This document shows, piece by piece, positions 1 to 5,730 of a stretch of DNA of 8,727 nucleotides. The translations under genes and the position numbers were made by a program. Positions within the stretch are counted from its first letter, which is position 1, and every line of letters starts with the position of its first letter. Source of the stretch: Thermoplasmata archaeon (GTDB taxonomy: Archaea > Thermoplasmatota > Thermoplasmata > Thermoplasmatales > Thermoplasmataceae); the NCBI GenBank assembly GCA_021806345.1, contig JAJZXP010000069.1, positions 1 to 8,727 of the forward strand. Direction: 5' to 3'. The notes below the pieces were generated by a model. That model was not told the DNA's origin. It worked only from the letters and a program-made list of their open reading frames with translations, and ran no database searches.

Positions 1-511
1 GTGCGAGTTGGGGAAGATAGGCGTCATGAGTTGACGACATCATAACCTCAACTCCTGCCCATCTTTTCCAGTTCGTCTTTTCAATAGCTTCATCGATGTT
101 TTCTGGTGTGTAAAAATAATTACCCCAAGACCTGTTTACAAGTTTTCCAGCACGTTTAACTCCATACCTTTTGTTTATACTGTCCACATAGCAGAACCTG
201 CATGCATGAGTGCAACCCACGGCAAAGTTGAGTGACCAACCATCGGAAAGTTCCTTCCCCACGCCTCCTTTTTCTACCCAAGTGAGTTTTGATGGTTTTA
301 TTAATGGGGGGTTTAATTTGTATGAGCCCATTGCGACTTTTCTCATGTCTGTGTCAAATAGGTAGTCATCAACACTTTCATATTCTGCCTTTATTCTTTC
401 TATTTTCTGGCGCCTCACCGTCTCCCATGCTTTGACTGCAGCCATGTGATATTTTTGTCTTTCAAGGTTTTCCTGATCAGTTTCTATCATTCGTATATCT
501 GTGTTAACCAT
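1..511 (-). CDS. Radical SAM protein, SPL/Rv2578c-like (C-terminus cut off by window edge)
   Basis: The minus strand is open from an ATG at 511 to the left edge, giving the first 170 residues. The N-terminal ~85 residues are charged and helical. The radical SAM cluster motif CTHACRFC (CX3CX2C) follows at about residues 95-102, and shortly after it comes VMMSSTHDAYLPQ, which corresponds to the M-x-S/T-x-T-D-x-Y-x-P element of spore-photoproduct-lyase-like and Rv2578c-like radical SAM proteins. The three cysteines would bind a [4Fe-4S] cluster that cleaves S-adenosylmethionine; the substrate cannot be told. It is the last gene of a possible minus-strand cassette, starting 38 nt after the stop of the 54-aa gene. 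An AT-rich TATA-like stretch lies at about 522-533, somewhat close to the ATG for a leaderless start, so the second Met (490) is an alternative start. Confidence 0.85.
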   Translation of the reverse strand, partial: MVNTDIRMIETDQENLERQKYHMAAVKAWETVRRQKIERIKAEYESVDDYLFDTDMRKVAMGSYKLNPPLIKPSKLTWVEKGGVGKELSDGWSLNFAVGCTHACRFCYVDSINKRYGVKRAGKLVNRSWGNYFYTPENIDEAIEKTNWKRWAGVEVMMSSTHDAYLPQLA

Positions 512-548
512 GTAATACCCATATAAATAAAAGACGGAGGAGCCCTTT

Positions 549-713
549 CTAGAGGTCTCCCATGGTCTCTTCCAGCTTCTTCATTGCCCTTTCCTCAATT
601 TCAATTGCAATGCTTCTTGCTTCAGCTAATGATTCTGCGTTCTTAATTTTTCTTGCAAGCCTTAGGTTGGTTTTAATGTAGCCATTCATGAATTCCAAAT
701 CGAACCTATTCAT
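549..713 (-). CDS. Small charged helical protein, 54 aa
   Basis: This short reading frame starts MNRFDLEFMNGYIK and ends KKLEETMGDL. Its ATG overlaps the TGA of the upstream 76-aa gene (ATGA at 713-710), the usual sign of translational coupling, which is the main reason to call it real. The sequence is rich in Ala, Glu, Lys and Arg and predicts as two amphipathic helices. No catalytic or metal-binding motif is visible, and I do not recognise the family. It sits between a small acidic protein and a radical SAM gene, so it could be an accessory or binding partner in that cassette; that role is inferred from position only. Confidence 0.6.
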   Translation of the reverse strand: MNRFDLEFMNGYIKTNLRLARKIKNAESLAEARSIAIEIEERAMKKLEETMGDL

Positions 714-940
714 AACAGAATCGACTCTTCCGTTTTTCTGAATTTCTCCCTCAGGTTGCTTACGAAATCCTCAAAATCTCTACTCTGTCTTGCTGCATCC
801 TCAATTAATTCCCTGTCGTGATCGGCATGGTCATTCCAGCCTGATCTGTATCCATCCTTCCTCAGAGCTTTCTCAAACTCCGTCATTGTCTCAAGCGTCT
901 TCTGTTCTCTCATGGATTCAGTGAAAGTTGCATCTTCCAT
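710..940 (-). CDS. Small acidic/charged helical protein, 76 aa
   Basis: This reading frame of 76 residues is dominated by Glu, Asp, Arg and Lys. It is probably almost entirely helical, with a possible coiled-coil segment in the last 35 residues (EDAARQSRDFEDFVSNLREK). No known domain is recognised. A Gly-Trp-Asn-Asp/His-rich patch (residues 31-42) breaks the helical pattern. The ATG at 940 is used; Met10 (913) is an alternative. It lies 97 nt downstream of the RHH regulator gene and overlaps the 54-aa gene by ATGA, so at least these two are co-translated. Small helical proteins of this kind are typical of archaeal plasmids and viruses, but function is unknown. Confidence 0.6.
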   Translation of the reverse strand: MEDATFTESMREQKTLETMTEFEKALRKDGYRSGWNDHADHDRELIEDAARQSRDFEDFVSNLREKFRKTEESILL

Positions 941-984
941 GAGACTTGCGGATGCCTTGAAAAATGAGAAAAAAGAGAGTTTAA

Positions 985-1002
985 GGATATGGAAAGATAT
1001 CC
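985..1002. other. Small inverted repeat (GGATAT-N6-ATATCC)
   Basis: Two perfect 6-base arms, GGATAT and ATATCC, enclose six bases in the 97-bp gap between the RHH gene and the 76-aa gene. The position upstream of the 76-aa gene would suit a regulator binding site (RHH proteins bind short palindromes) or a weak hairpin. It is short enough to occur by chance. Confidence 0.3.
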
Positions 1003-1037
1003 GGGGAAATTTTTCAGAATAAATCGGGTTTGATCAT

Positions 1038-1226
1038 TCATCTGTCCTTTTCCTCCAGTTCCTGCCTCCTCAACTCGGTTATCAATGCATATCTTATGAA
1101 CTCCTGAAGCGAACTCCACATCTTCTTCTGTTCAACTATGCGTATTATCTCATCATACATCCCTACGGGAATCTTGAGGAATATCTGCTTTGTCTCAATT
1201 CCTGTTAGCCTCTCCCTTTTAGCCAA
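1038..1226 (-). CDS. Ribbon-helix-helix DNA-binding protein (CopG/Arc-like), 62 aa
   Basis: The protein has the layout of an RHH transcription factor: a basic N-terminus (MAKRERLTG), a beta-strand (KQIFLKIPVG, residues 13-22), helix 1 (MYDEIIRIVEQKK) and helix 2 beginning SSLQEFIRYALITELRRQ. The S-x-Q-E-F-I-R-x-A pattern is the classic start of the second RHH helix. Such proteins dimerise and bind operator palindromes through the beta-strand. The start is a TTG at 1226; no ATG or GTG is in frame between it and the upstream stop (TAA at 1260-1262). A weak GGAAA lies 8-12 nt before the TTG. It is the first gene of the minus-strand cassette and may autoregulate it; this is inferred from position. 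Confidence 0.75.
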   Translation of the reverse strand: MAKRERLTGIETKQIFLKIPVGMYDEIIRIVEQKKMWSSLQEFIRYALITELRRQELEEKDR

Positions 1227-1321
1227 GATATTTTCCGATAGCCAACATGGAACACAACATTAACTTTTCCAGAGACGGTATAGGTAGGAATAAGTTGGAG
1301 ATATGTTATGGATATGTTTAG

Positions 1322-1483
1322 GTCATCTTAAGATATTCCAAGATTGAGGAAGCATCCGAGAGGGAAAATTACAGATCCAGGCAGGAGTTCATCATCACAT
1401 ATCCAAGACATTCCATCGACTTCGGTATCATTTCTTGCAAGACCGGCGTGACCTCTAAAGAAGATTTAACTGTTGAAGTTTAA
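1322..1483 (+). pseudogene. Decayed ribbon-helix-helix gene fragment
   Basis: The frame reads RYSKIEEASERENYRSRQEFI (codons from about 1331), closely matching the helix 1 - turn - helix 2 core of RHH/CopG proteins. Aligned with the intact RHH protein at 1038-1226, it shares Y-x-x-I...S-x-Q-E-F-I. It has no start codon: a TAG lies directly before it (1319-1321). The part after QEFI (ITYPRHSIDFGII...) no longer looks like an RHH helix 2, and the beta-strand is missing. The fragment is therefore a truncated or frameshifted relic on the strand opposite to the intact RHH gene. Confidence 0.5.
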
Positions 1484-1644
1484 GATTCCATGATGGCAGA
1501 CAAGGGAAAATCATTTATCTCAATATCCGAAGTATATTTGTGAATCTGTAAAACCACGTACATCTTATTTTATCTATGATTTAAAAATAACCTCAGCGAT
1601 GTAATAAAACCATAAAATAGGTTTTAAAAAAAAACACGCAATAA

Positions 1645-1660
1645 GGTTAAATATTAAAAC
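1645..1660 (+). promoter_or_regulatory. TATA-like element of the DGQHR-GHKL operon
   Basis: GGTTAAATATTAAAAC is centred about 23 nt before the ATG at 1674. That is the spacing expected for an archaeal TATA box with transcription starting at or next to the start codon (leaderless mRNA). There is no Shine-Dalgarno site before this gene. The surrounding 100 bp is strongly AT-rich. Confidence 0.55.
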
Positions 1661-1673
1661 CGAATATGTGTTT

Positions 1674-2783
1674 ATGACTCTTGAAGTAAAAGGTCTAGAA
1701 TTTGTTCAGAATGGAAAAACACTGTTTCTCGGAAAAATTAAAATTTCTGATCTCTTGGATAGGACAAAAGTGGATGTATGGCATGCTAGCAACCAAGACG
1801 GTTATCAAAGAGAAGTAATAGATTCTCGTGCCAAGGCATTCGGTAGGTATATTGGACGAACAATGGGTATATCTCCTAATAATGTGTTTTTGAATTTAAG
1901 GGATATGAAAGACGCTAGATTTGATGGAGATCGCCTTATTGTACAAGATGGGGTTACATTTTGGATTGTGGACGGCCAACATAGAATCCGAGGGTTGGAA
2001 TATGCTATTGCGTCAGGAATGTCCAACTTGAAGGATTTCGAAATTCCAGTAGTTATTACAATTATGCCAAGCAGATATGAAGAAGCTAAGCAATTCGCAA
2101 TTATAAATAAGACTCAAAAAGGCGTCAGATCTGACCTGGCTGAGAGATTTTTACAAAAGGCAATAAAAGAAGAGGGTAAAGCAGGGGTTCACAGACAAGC
2201 GAATGAGGGCGTACTCAACGAATTACTGAAGGGATATGAGTGGAAACCCAAGGCTCTAGGCATCACAGATTCTCTTAACAACAATGGCAGATCCGTTTGG
2301 AAAAATCTCATTAGATTACCTAATGAACCAAAGGGACCTACAGTCATAAGTCAAAAAACCTTTATGGATTCACTTGAACCGATACTTAAAGATACTTTTT
2401 TTGGAACAAAATCTCAAGATACATTAGTTTCAATACTTGAGAACTACTGGCACTCAATAAATGAAACCTGGCCAGAAATAAAGGATGATATACAGCACTA
2501 CGTATTGTACAAATTAACAGGTGTAACGGCTATGCATAAGATTTTTCTTACCATTTCAGGATACACAACCAACAGCGAAGGCAAAAAGAATTTGACTAAG
2601 GAAAATTTATATAGAATATTGCATAATATGAGAGAAGCAGGCTTGGGAATAGAGTTCTGGAGTTCAGATGGACAGGCTGGAATATATGGTACGAATAAGA
2701 AAGGCATAAAACTACTGTCTGAATATTTGGAAGAAGTTCTTTCAGAAACTAATGGGTCTATGACTGGAGATTTGGAGTTATAG
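1674..2783 (+). CDS. DGQHR-domain protein (DndB-like), 369 aa
   Basis: The hallmark WIVDGQHRIRGLEYA lies at about residues 97-111. It is preceded by DGYQRE (~42-47), the arginine-containing loop that pairs with DGQHR in this family, and followed by FAIINKTQKGVRSDL (~141-155), another family signature. DGQHR proteins belong to the ParB/sulfiredoxin-like fold; the best known, DndB, binds DNA and ATP and regulates phosphorothioate modification genes. Here no dnd or ssp genes are nearby, so the role is more likely DNA binding or target recognition for the ATPase encoded 8 nt downstream. I chose the ATG at 1674; a GTG at 1668 would add Met-Phe. The start at 1674 fits a leaderless mRNA set by the TATA-like element at ~1645-1660. 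The C-terminal half (about 170-369) has no motif I recognise and is mostly helical. The length is normal for the family and there is no sign of damage. Confidence 0.85.
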   Translation: MTLEVKGLEFVQNGKTLFLGKIKISDLLDRTKVDVWHASNQDGYQREVIDSRAKAFGRYIGRTMGISPNNVFLNLRDMKDARFDGDRLIVQDGVTFWIVDGQHRIRGLEYAIASGMSNLKDFEIPVVITIMPSRYEEAKQFAIINKTQKGVRSDLAERFLQKAIKEEGKAGVHRQANEGVLNELLKGYEWKPKALGITDSLNNNGRSVWKNLIRLPNEPKGPTVISQKTFMDSLEPILKDTFFGTKSQDTLVSILENYWHSINETWPEIKDDIQHYVLYKLTGVTAMHKIFLTISGYTTNSEGKKNLTKENLYRILHNMREAGLGIEFWSSDGQAGIYGTNKKGIKLLSEYLEEVLSETNGSMTGDLEL

Positions 2784-2788
2784 GTGGT
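2782..2788 (+). promoter_or_regulatory. Shine-Dalgarno site for the GHKL ATPase gene
   Basis: AGGTGGT lies 3 nt before the ATG at 2792 and overlaps the TAG stop of the DGQHR gene. Its GGTGG core matches the archaeal GGUGA-type site. The first gene is leaderless and the second has this site, the usual pattern for a co-transcribed archaeal gene pair, so it supports both the operon and the start. Confidence 0.65.
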
Positions 2789-2791
2789 AAT

Positions 2792-5092
2792 ATGTTTTTA
2801 GAAGACTTATGTTTGAAATTGATTAGAGCAGATAAAGAGAATGAGGTCATCGAAATACTCAAACAGCATTCATTATGGGATTCAGAGTCAAACTGGAAAA
2901 TCTTAGGAGAAATGGAGAATAACTTTTCCATTATAGGAAATCAGCAATCAGATCCAGACTCCGCACTAGTGGAAAAGCTCATCAATTCAATTGATGCGAT
3001 GTTAATGAAAGAATGCCTTACAAGAGGCGTAGATCCAGAAGGAGAACAGGCTCCAGAGACAATGTCTAATGCCACAGAACTGTTTTTTGGTATAGAATCT
3101 GGTGCACTTGTTAACATGAGCCTAACTAAGAGAAGAAATTTGGCAGAAAATATCATCCTAATGGCAACTGGCTCAAAATCAAGTCCAAGTTTTACGATAA
3201 TTGATAGAGGAGAAGGCCAAGAACCTTCACATTTTTCAGATACATTTTTGTCGTTGGCAAAGACAAACAAGATAAAAATTCCATTTGTTCAGGGAAAATT
3301 CAATAGTGGGGGGACAGGATCTTTGCAATTTTGTGGGAATTTCGGTCTTCAATTAATCGTAAGCCGAAAAGACCTGGAAATAAATAAATCAAGAGATACA
3401 AAATGGGGATTTACAATAATTAGAAAATTCTCTCCCAAAAGTGGATACAAAAGCTCTCAATACAGATATTTGGTTATAGATGATAAAGTTCCGGCATTTG
3501 AAAAGGAACAACTTTATGTTTTACCCGGAGAATATCCCGTGGCTTACAAAAATCCCATGCTTTCTGGCACCCTAATAAAATTGTACGATTACAATATTGG
3601 CCCATCTCTTCGAACTAACATTTTGTTCGACCTTTATAATAGACTTTCTTTGCTCATGCCTACTGTGGCACTTCCTATTTTGCTGGTAGAAAGGAGAAGC
3701 GATTATTCTGGTCACTCTTTCGAGACTATTCTGTCAGGTTTGACGGTAAGACTTGATGAGGATAAACATATGAATCTTGAACCAGGTTTCCCAGACTCAG
3801 GAAATATAAGGATCAAAGGTCAAGATATGGGAATTAAGATATATGCATTCAAACATGACGCTAAGAGACACTATTCAACGACAGAGGGGATTATATTCAC
3901 AATAAATGGCCAAACCCACGGTTCACTTCCCTCTAGCTTTTTTACAAGAAAGTCAGTAGACCTTTCTTACCTGAAGAACTCACTTCTTGTTTCTGTTGAT
4001 TGTTCATTCATAGACACTGAAAGTAGAGAACAATTAATAATGAATAGCAGGGACAGACTTAGAAAAACAGAGTTTCTATCATCGATAGAGGACGCTTTGG
4101 AGGAAATTTTGAAAGAACACCCTGGGTTGAGGGCCCTGAAAGAATCTAGAAGAAGAGAAGAGCTCTCAAACATGATCGGTGATTCAAAACCAATTAAAGA
4201 GGTTTTGAATAAAATAATTTCCAATTCCCCATCACTTAGCGCGGTGCTGAAAAAAGGCCAAGGGGGCATTAAAAACCCATTTGATCTAAGAAACTCGATT
4301 TCGAACAAGGAATTCAAAGGTGAGTTTTTTCCGACATATTTCAATGTTAAGGAACATAAAACTGAAGAAGATGCAAAATTGTGCAATTTAAACAGAAGAT
4401 TTAGGATCGAAGTATTCACCGATGCGGTCAACGATTATTTTGAAAGAGAGATAAGTCCAGGGTCATATAATTTATTTATTAATATGGGTGATGAATCCAA
4501 CCTAGTATTAGATTATTCTTTGCACTTGTGGAATGGAATATGCAATCTAACAGTAGAATTACCTGAAAATTCAAAGGTCGGGGAAATATTTTATTACACT
4601 TTTGAGGTCAGCGATGAAAAGAAGGAGGACCCATTCTCTGTGGATTTCTATGTGAAGGTTGCTCCGCCTGACATAAATATTAATGGTGGCTCAGGCACCA
4701 GACGGAGTTCTAACGATAAATCCGGTGAAGGAGATTCATCGACTAAATCCGAATTGATGCTGCCTAACATTAAAGAAGTTTACGGAGACAAGTGGATTAA
4801 ACACGGCTTTGACAAGTATTCTGCCATAGACGTAGTTGAGGCTGAGGGTCAAATGGACTTGTATATTAATATGGAAAACATTTTTCTATTATCTGAAATT
4901 AAAAATAAAACTGGAATAAATGCAGATGTACTAAAAAATCAATTCAAGTACTCCTTAGCGTTATTTTCCATATCATATATATCGTTGAACGGGAACACGG
5001 AACTTCCAGATATTACTGCCCCCTCGAAAGCTTTTTCAATGATTATATTGCCAATGTTAAATGCATTAAACAATTTGGATGAGGCCATATAA
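2792..5092 (+). CDS. Large GHKL ATPase, MutL/MORC-like, 766 aa
   Basis: The N-terminal third is a GHKL (Hsp90/MutL/gyrase B-type) ATPase. The N box ALVEKLINSIDAM (residues 58-70) has Glu61, Asn65 and Asp68. The G1 box is FTIIDRGEGQ (134-143). The glycine lid region is GKFNSGGTGSLQFCG (168-182), and GTLIKLYDY (259-267) is the last ATP-binding strand. Residues ~366-425 (GIIFTINGQTHG ... NSRDRLR) look like the S5-type transducer that follows the ATPase in MutL and MORC proteins. Residues ~510-625 are beta-rich and may form an Ig-like domain. A Gly/Ser-rich linker (~630-655) leads to a conserved-looking C-terminal domain (~660-766: YGDKWIKHGFDKYSAI, LYINMENIFLL). Proteins of this class dimerise on ATP binding and clamp DNA; MutL-like GHKL ATPases are known companions of restriction-type systems. 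No nuclease motif is evident in this protein. It is co-transcribed with the DGQHR gene and is probably its functional partner. Confidence 0.85.
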   Translation: MFLEDLCLKLIRADKENEVIEILKQHSLWDSESNWKILGEMENNFSIIGNQQSDPDSALVEKLINSIDAMLMKECLTRGVDPEGEQAPETMSNATELFFGIESGALVNMSLTKRRNLAENIILMATGSKSSPSFTIIDRGEGQEPSHFSDTFLSLAKTNKIKIPFVQGKFNSGGTGSLQFCGNFGLQLIVSRKDLEINKSRDTKWGFTIIRKFSPKSGYKSSQYRYLVIDDKVPAFEKEQLYVLPGEYPVAYKNPMLSGTLIKLYDYNIGPSLRTNILFDLYNRLSLLMPTVALPILLVERRSDYSGHSFETILSGLTVRLDEDKHMNLEPGFPDSGNIRIKGQDMGIKIYAFKHDAKRHYSTTEGIIFTINGQTHGSLPSSFFTRKSVDLSYLKNSLLVSVDCSFIDTESREQLIMNSRDRLRKTEFLSSIEDALEEILKEHPGLRALKESRRREELSNMIGDSKPIKEVLNKIISNSPSLSAVLKKGQGGIKNPFDLRNSISNKEFKGEFFPTYFNVKEHKTEEDAKLCNLNRRFRIEVFTDAVNDYFEREISPGSYNLFINMGDESNLVLDYSLHLWNGICNLTVELPENSKVGEIFYYTFEVSDEKKEDPFSVDFYVKVAPPDININGGSGTRRSSNDKSGEGDSSTKSELMLPNIKEVYGDKWIKHGFDKYSAIDVVEAEGQMDLYINMENIFLLSEIKNKTGINADVLKNQFKYSLALFSISYISLNGNTELPDITAPSKAFSMIILPMLNALNNLDEAI

Positions 5093-5093
5093 A

Positions 5094-5124
5094 TTTCCTT
5101 TTACTAAATTCTTTCTCCTTTTTT
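5094..5124 (+). terminator. T-rich terminator after the GHKL gene
   Basis: Two pyrimidine tracts, TTTCCTTTT and TTCTTTCTCCTTTTTT, start immediately after the TAA at 5092. Archaeal RNA polymerase stops at such T-runs without needing a hairpin. Confidence 0.5.
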
Positions 5125-5179
5125 GATAGTGATGAACCAGTAAGAAGATAATGTTCCATTTCCGCTGTAAATACGGTCA

Positions 5180-5202
5180 AACCAATTTCCCAACCAATTT
5201 CC
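5180..5202. repeat. Tandem direct repeat, 2 x 11 bp
   Basis: AACCAATTTCC occurs at 5180-5190 and again at 5192-5202, with one base between. It lies in the gap after the GHKL operon. The function is unknown; it may be a regulator half-site pair or a slippage product. Confidence 0.45.
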
Positions 5203-5269
5203 TAATCTCTTTTCTATCAACTAAACCTGCTCATATCGTTGCATTAAATAGGATTTAAATTCCCGGCAT

Positions 5270-5452
5270 CTAATTTCTGTCCAACAAAGAAACAAAGATT
5301 TCTTTTTGGAACAGTCGAAAGAGTGGTAGATAGTGTATAAAGAAATTAGTCATTTTGAGGGATAGGGTTTTTGGTACGCACTTATCTACCCTCTGGACAC
5401 CTGCAAATTTGACGTTATAAGGAAGGTTGCGGTTAGCGAGGTTGCTAGCGCT
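5270..5452 (-). pseudogene. Coding relic A (possible transposase N-terminal fragment)
   Basis: The minus strand is open for 60 codons with no usable start near its upstream end. It reads NVKFAGVQRVDKCVPKTL, then KMTNFFIHYLPLFRLF and QKEIFV before a TAG at 5270-5272. Over about 29 residues it aligns without gaps to a second relic at 7920-8042: PKT, K, FFI, FR and KE[IL]FV are shared (13 of 29 identical). Several changes are silent, for example AAG/AAA and TTC/TTT in KE-x-F-V, which indicates a shared coding ancestry in this frame. The pattern P-K-T-x-x-x-K-x-x-x-F-F is compatible with a transposase N-terminus, but I do not recognise the family with certainty. Confidence 0.45.
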
Positions 5453-5462
5453 TCAAAATGAC

Positions 5463-5618
5463 CTATTCCATCCTTTTAATGAAAATTCTGCCGTTTTCCT
5501 CATAGAATCCGATCACCTCATGTTCCTTTATTCCAAGCATTTCCGTGACCTCCCAGGTACAGTTATCTGCAATGAGGATCCTTTTTAAAACATGCGACGA
5601 ATTCAGCAATTTTGGCAT
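5463..5618 (-). CDS. Small AbrB/SpoVT-like protein, 51 aa
   Basis: The frame starts MPKLLNSSHVLKRILI and ends FYEENGRIFIKRME. The second half, VTEMLGIKEHEVIGFYEENG then RIFIKR, is a good match to the C-terminal part of AbrB-type swapped-hairpin DNA-binding domains (typically I-P-K-E-I-R-E-x-L-G-I-K-E-G-D-x-V-x-F-x-E-E-N-G-R-I-x-I-K). The first half (IADNCTWEVTE) departs from the family consensus, so DNA binding may be altered. A TATA-like element about 25 nt upstream fits a leaderless start at 5618. It lies 102 nt after the 167-aa gene on the same strand and could be an antitoxin-type or regulatory protein; no toxin partner is obvious. Confidence 0.6.
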   Translation of the reverse strand: MPKLLNSSHVLKRILIADNCTWEVTEMLGIKEHEVIGFYEENGRIFIKRME

Positions 5619-5635
5619 TTTTGGATATAGGCAAT

Positions 5636-5650
5636 ACATTAAAAATTATT
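5636..5650 (-). promoter_or_regulatory. TATA-like element of the AbrB-like gene
   Basis: On the minus strand AATAATTTTTAATGT is centred about 25 nt before the ATG at 5618, as expected for a leaderless archaeal transcript. No ribosome binding site is visible. Confidence 0.4.
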
Positions 5651-5681
5651 TGATTTGAATGAATGCAGTTATTGATCTATG

Positions 5682-5730
5682 TAGGGCATAAACATAACAA
5701 CCTACGGTATAGCTGTAAATTTAGGGCATA
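5682..5730. repeat. 9-bp direct repeat TAGGGCATA, copies 40 bp apart
   Basis: TAGGGCATA occurs at 5682-5690 and at 5722-5730; the second copy includes the end of the 167-aa gene, whose last codon and stop are CCC TAA. The copies lie between the 167-aa and AbrB-like genes. They could be target-site-like duplications or coincidence. Confidence 0.35.

Larger units (their letters stand above)
1227..1667. other. Intergenic region with an RHH relic and the defence-operon promoter
   Basis: This ~440-bp gap separates the minus-strand cassette from the plus-strand DGQHR/GHKL operon. It holds a decayed RHH frame (1322-1483) and, from about 1555, a very AT-rich upstream region ending in the TATA-like element of the operon. 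A 17-codon frame beginning MMADKGKSFISIS at 1490 is too short to call. No tRNA or repeat array is seen. Confidence 0.6.
5093..5462. other. Convergent intergenic region with terminator and a coding relic
   Basis: The stretch between the plus-strand operon and the minus-strand AbrB-like gene holds a T-rich terminator, a small tandem repeat at 5180-5202 and the decayed minus-strand reading frame at 5270-5452. The local GCTAGC/GCGCT-rich spot at about 5425-5452 is more GC-rich than the surroundings. No intact gene or RNA gene is seen. Confidence 0.5.

Noticed and set aside
910..1119. 69-codon minus-strand frame (MEFASGVHK...)
   Set aside because: It overlaps the RHH gene and part of the 76-aa gene in another frame and has no family-like sequence.
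1805..2026. Minus-strand frame inside the DGQHR gene
   Set aside because: It is a shadow of the DGQHR coding sequence; the plus-strand frame has clear motifs.
1674..2783. Calling the DGQHR gene dndB
   Set aside because: No dndA/C/D/E or other dnd genes are present, so the symbol would imply a pathway that is not here.
2941..3270. 109-codon minus-strand frame inside the GHKL gene
   Set aside because: It lies opposite the N and G1 motifs of the ATPase, its composition is Ser/Leu-rich without motifs, and no start signal is seen.
3967..4431. 154-codon minus-strand frame inside the GHKL gene
   Set aside because: It is long, but Ser/Leu/Phe-rich in the manner of antisense frames and overlaps well-supported coding sequence.
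5325..5390. Inverted repeat GGTAGATA/TATCTACC suggesting a structured RNA or miniature element in relic A
   Set aside because: The same segment is better explained as a coding relic, since its similarity to relic B follows codons. The matching position in relic B has only a weak 6-bp pairing.
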